Shown here: positions 62,633 through 64,000 of the stretch, piece by piece
Position numbering within the stretch: position 1 is the first letter of the stretch
Layout of the letters: every line of letters begins with the position of its first letter
NCBI RefSeq assembly: GCF_042685365.1
Contig: NZ_JBHUMY010000030.1
Span: 14,509 to 78,508 of the forward strand
DNA: 64,000 bases
Origin: Paenibacillus_AP thailandensis
GTDB taxonomy: Bacteria > Bacillota > Bacilli > Paenibacillales > Paenibacillaceae
Reading direction: 5' to 3'
The notes under the pieces: generated by a model
The model's input: the letters and a program-made list of their open reading frames with translations, nothing else
Told to the model about the DNA's origin: nothing
The model's database searches: none
Position numbers and translations under genes: made by a program

Positions 62633-62822
62633 ACGCGTTTTTTTCCGCAAATATTTGCTTCATTTGATGAATAAAAAACGGATATTTCGCGTCGTGCACA
62701 TCCGTTCGAACCATTTCCGTCTCGCAATCTTCGCATATAAACTCGGATACGATAACGATTCCTTGACCTTCCTCACTCGACTTGCCGCAAATAATGCAAT
62801 TCAAATGCGGACGCTCTTCCAT
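62631..62822 (-). CDS. gin: Anti-sigma-G factor Gin (CsfB)
   Basis: Inhibits sigma-G (and sigma-E) outside the right compartment and time. 63 residues with zinc-binding CIIC (C9/C12) and CEDC (C30/C33) knuckles, as in B. subtilis CsfB (64 residues). ATG 62822 follows GGGAAGG. A sigma-F promoter is visible 45-75 bp upstream, matching its known forespore expression. Confidence 0.93.
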   Translation of the reverse strand: MEERPHLNCIICGKSSEEGQGIVIVSEFICEDCETEMVRTDVHDAKYPFFIHQMKQIFAEKNA

Positions 62823-62865
62823 ATTGCCTTCCCTGCCTTTCAAGTCATGCAATATATATTGCTAC

Positions 62866-62895
62866 TATTATGGCATACATTCTATTGTTTTATAC
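62866..62895 (-). promoter_or_regulatory. Sigma-F promoter of gin
   Basis: Minus strand GTATA (62891-62895), 15-bp spacer, TGCCATAATA (62866-62875), close to the sigma-F pattern GYWTA-N15-GGNNANANTW with one strong mismatch at the first -10 position. Confidence 0.7.
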
Positions 62896-63070
62896 TTGTT
62901 TCATAGCGCTTTTCAAATATTTTTATATCCTATGCCGCGGATGCCCATTTGGTTCATAACGGAAGCCCGGACGACATATATTTTGCGTTTTTGTTCCAAT
63001 ACCCCTGTCAAGGAAAAGAACCGCCCATCCGATAAAGTAAGAGGAAACATTTGTGTCTGCCTAGAAAGGA

Positions 63071-63616
63071 ATGATTATTGGATTGGTGCGACAAACTTTA
63101 TCCGAGCAACAAACGGCTACGATTTATCAATATAAGCTGATCCGCAAAATATCGATCCGCCTCGAGCTTGTCCATAGCCACGTGTTTATTGCGGCGGTTC
63201 TGCTGGCCGTATTAACTGCTGTTTATCGTTTGGACGGCTTGCTTGGATGGCTGTTCGGCTTTATCATCGTTCAGCTTGTCCATATTACGCTGCTGCTGCT
63301 AACCTTTATTCGGGTGGAAGAAGCGGCGGAAAGACGTTGGCAATGGCGGATTATGCCGCCTTGGTTCGGCTTTGGTCCCGCTAACGATATTACGCTGCGC
63401 TTGTACCGCAAAGTTCACCGAACGATGCTGTGGGTCGGGTTATGCCTGATCGGATTGTTGTATCCTTGGGTAAACGAAGCGATCATTATCGGCTGCATCA
63501 GCTGGCACCTGTGGCTGCTCGTACCTCGCATGCTGCTGTCGTTCGGCTTGCGTTCCGAAGCGCGTGACGGCATCGTACGATTGGGAGCGTTGGAGGCTTA
63601 TTATTATCACCGGTAA
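63071..63616 (+). CDS. Predicted membrane protein of unknown function
   Basis: 181 residues with about four transmembrane helices (roughly 38-56, 60-80, 118-134, 137-155) and charged loops; no recognised domain. AAAGGA abuts ATG 63071, so a TTG at 63083 is a possible start. It is on the plus strand between gin and the rrn operon, where B. subtilis has xpaC-yaaN nearer the other side. A terminator follows about 100 bp later. Probably real given the consistent membrane pattern. Confidence 0.7.
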   Translation: MIIGLVRQTLSEQQTATIYQYKLIRKISIRLELVHSHVFIAAVLLAVLTAVYRLDGLLGWLFGFIIVQLVHITLLLLTFIRVEEAAERRWQWRIMPPWFGFGPANDITLRLYRKVHRTMLWVGLCLIGLLYPWVNEAIIIGCISWHLWLLVPRMLLSFGLRSEARDGIVRLGALEAYYYHR

Positions 63617-63710
63617 GAACCGAGGCCCGATCGACCGTATTAATCATGCAGGGCTTATCGCCGAATAGGATTAATTATTTTCCGATTGCTTACGAACATC
63701 CTCTTGTGCT

Positions 63711-63757
63711 AAAAAAGCCGCTTTTTGTCGCTATGTTGTGGCAAAGCGGCTTTTTTT
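63711..63757. terminator. Bidirectional terminator
   Basis: AAAGCCGCTTT/AAAGCGGCTTT arms with A-run before and T-run after. It can end the plus-strand membrane gene and anything arriving from the right. A 5S 3'-end fragment abuts it. Confidence 0.85.
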
Positions 63758-63770
63758 CTTGGCGACGTCC
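63758..63770 (-). pseudogene. 13-bp remnant of a 5S rRNA 3' end
   Basis: CTTGGCGACGTCC is identical to the 3' terminus of the true 5S gene at 63960-63972 in the same orientation, and is followed (minus strand) at once by its own terminator hairpin. The intervening 63771-63921 holds no gene but has a perfect 16-bp palindrome near 63880-63895. Confidence 0.4.
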
Positions 63771-63921
63771 ATTCCGCACCGAATGAATGGGCTTCTGGTC
63801 ATCCTTCAAGGTCGGGATCTGAAGCTTCCTTTGCTGCCGGGCCTTCTGCTTTGCCTTTGCTTCGATCCAAGCTTCAGATACTCTCCCGGGAGAGTGAAGT
63901 CGCTTGGCTTCCGAGAACAAC

Positions 63922-63952
63922 AAAAAACCTGCCGTATTAGATACGGCAGGTT
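63922..63952 (-). terminator. Terminator of the rrn operon
   Basis: 12-bp-class stem AACCTGCCGTAT/ATACGGCAGGTT followed by TTTTTTG on the minus strand, just beyond the 5S gene. Confidence 0.9.
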
Positions 63953-63958
63953 CTTCGT

Positions 63959-64000
63959 GCTTGGCGACGTCCTACTCTCCCAGGACCCTGCGGTCCAAGT
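63959..64000 (-). rRNA. rrf: 5S ribosomal RNA, 3' end (partial)
   Basis: The complement reads GGGAGAGTAGGACGTCGCC plus AAGC, the conserved 3' portion of Firmicute 5S rRNA. The gene runs off the right edge, so only about 42 nt are present. It is the last gene of an rrn operon transcribed into this window. Confidence 0.92.

Noticed and set aside
63690..63923. Minus-strand open frame of 77 codons near the rrn end
   Set aside because: It runs through a terminator hairpin and lacks a ribosome binding site.

Overview
The window is a chromosomal segment of an endospore-forming Firmicute, most likely Paenibacillus or a close relative. The basis is the spore gene set (spoIIE, spoVT, spoVG, sspF, yabG, yabP, yabQ, fin, gin), Bacillus-type A/G-rich ribosome binding sites, a moderately high GC content, and near-complete collinearity with the origin-proximal region of Bacillus subtilis. 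Genus assignment is inference; no 16S sequence is in view. Nearly all genes are on the minus strand. The exceptions are glxK, an AraC-family regulator, a GNAT acetyltransferase, abrB and a membrane protein near the right end. The right edge enters the 3' end of a 5S rRNA gene of an rrn operon that is also transcribed leftward.

Read in the direction of transcription (right to left), the conserved backbone is: 5S rRNA, gin, yaaO, tmk, darA, yaaR, holB, ricT, yabA, trmN6-like gene, rsmI, abrB, HD-domain gene, tatD, yabE, rnmV, rsmA, yabG, veg, sspF, ispE, purR, ridA, spoVG, glmU, ctc, pth, fin, mfd, (insert), spoVT, (insert), mazG, hup, rqcP, yabP, yabQ, divIC, yabR, spoIIE, VWA gene, protein kinase gene, tilS, hpt, ftsH, (insert), coaX, hslO, yacD-like gene, cysK. 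Compared with B. subtilis, metS, prs, spoVB, yazA and the tRNA pair upstream of spoIIE are missing. Added blocks are nupNOPQ plus nadABC (3.7-12.8 kb), glxK / GH4 glycosidase / AraC (27.5-31.1 kb), MFS / GNAT / ribbon-helix-helix / SPFH / PrsA (32.2-36.6 kb), and an HD hydrolase in the metS position.

The backbone combines replication and repair (holB, yabA, mfd), RNA and ribosome functions (rsmA, rnmV, rsmI, tilS, pth, ctc, rqcP), cell-wall precursor synthesis (glmU), isoprenoid synthesis (ispE), purine control (purR, hpt), NAD and CoA synthesis (nadABC, coaX) and sporulation control. Several control sites can be read directly: a cluster of Spo0A boxes around the abrB promoter; sigma-H, sigma-F, sigma-G and sigma-K promoters before spoVG, gin, sspF and yabG; PurR boxes before purR; a cyclic-di-AMP (ydaO-type) riboswitch with terminator before yabE; and paired sites between the GH4 gene and its AraC-type regulator.

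The least explained elements are a family of hairpin repeats in 5' leaders that end at the ribosome binding site (before nupO, ctc and the HD gene), a second GC-rich intergenic repeat at about 7.5 and 41.6 kb, a 19-bp identity holding a Spo0A box upstream of both spoIIE and spoVT, a basic low-complexity protein next to spoIIE, and a 5S 3'-end remnant fused to its own terminator. I see no CRISPR array, prophage, transposase or evidently new multi-gene system.
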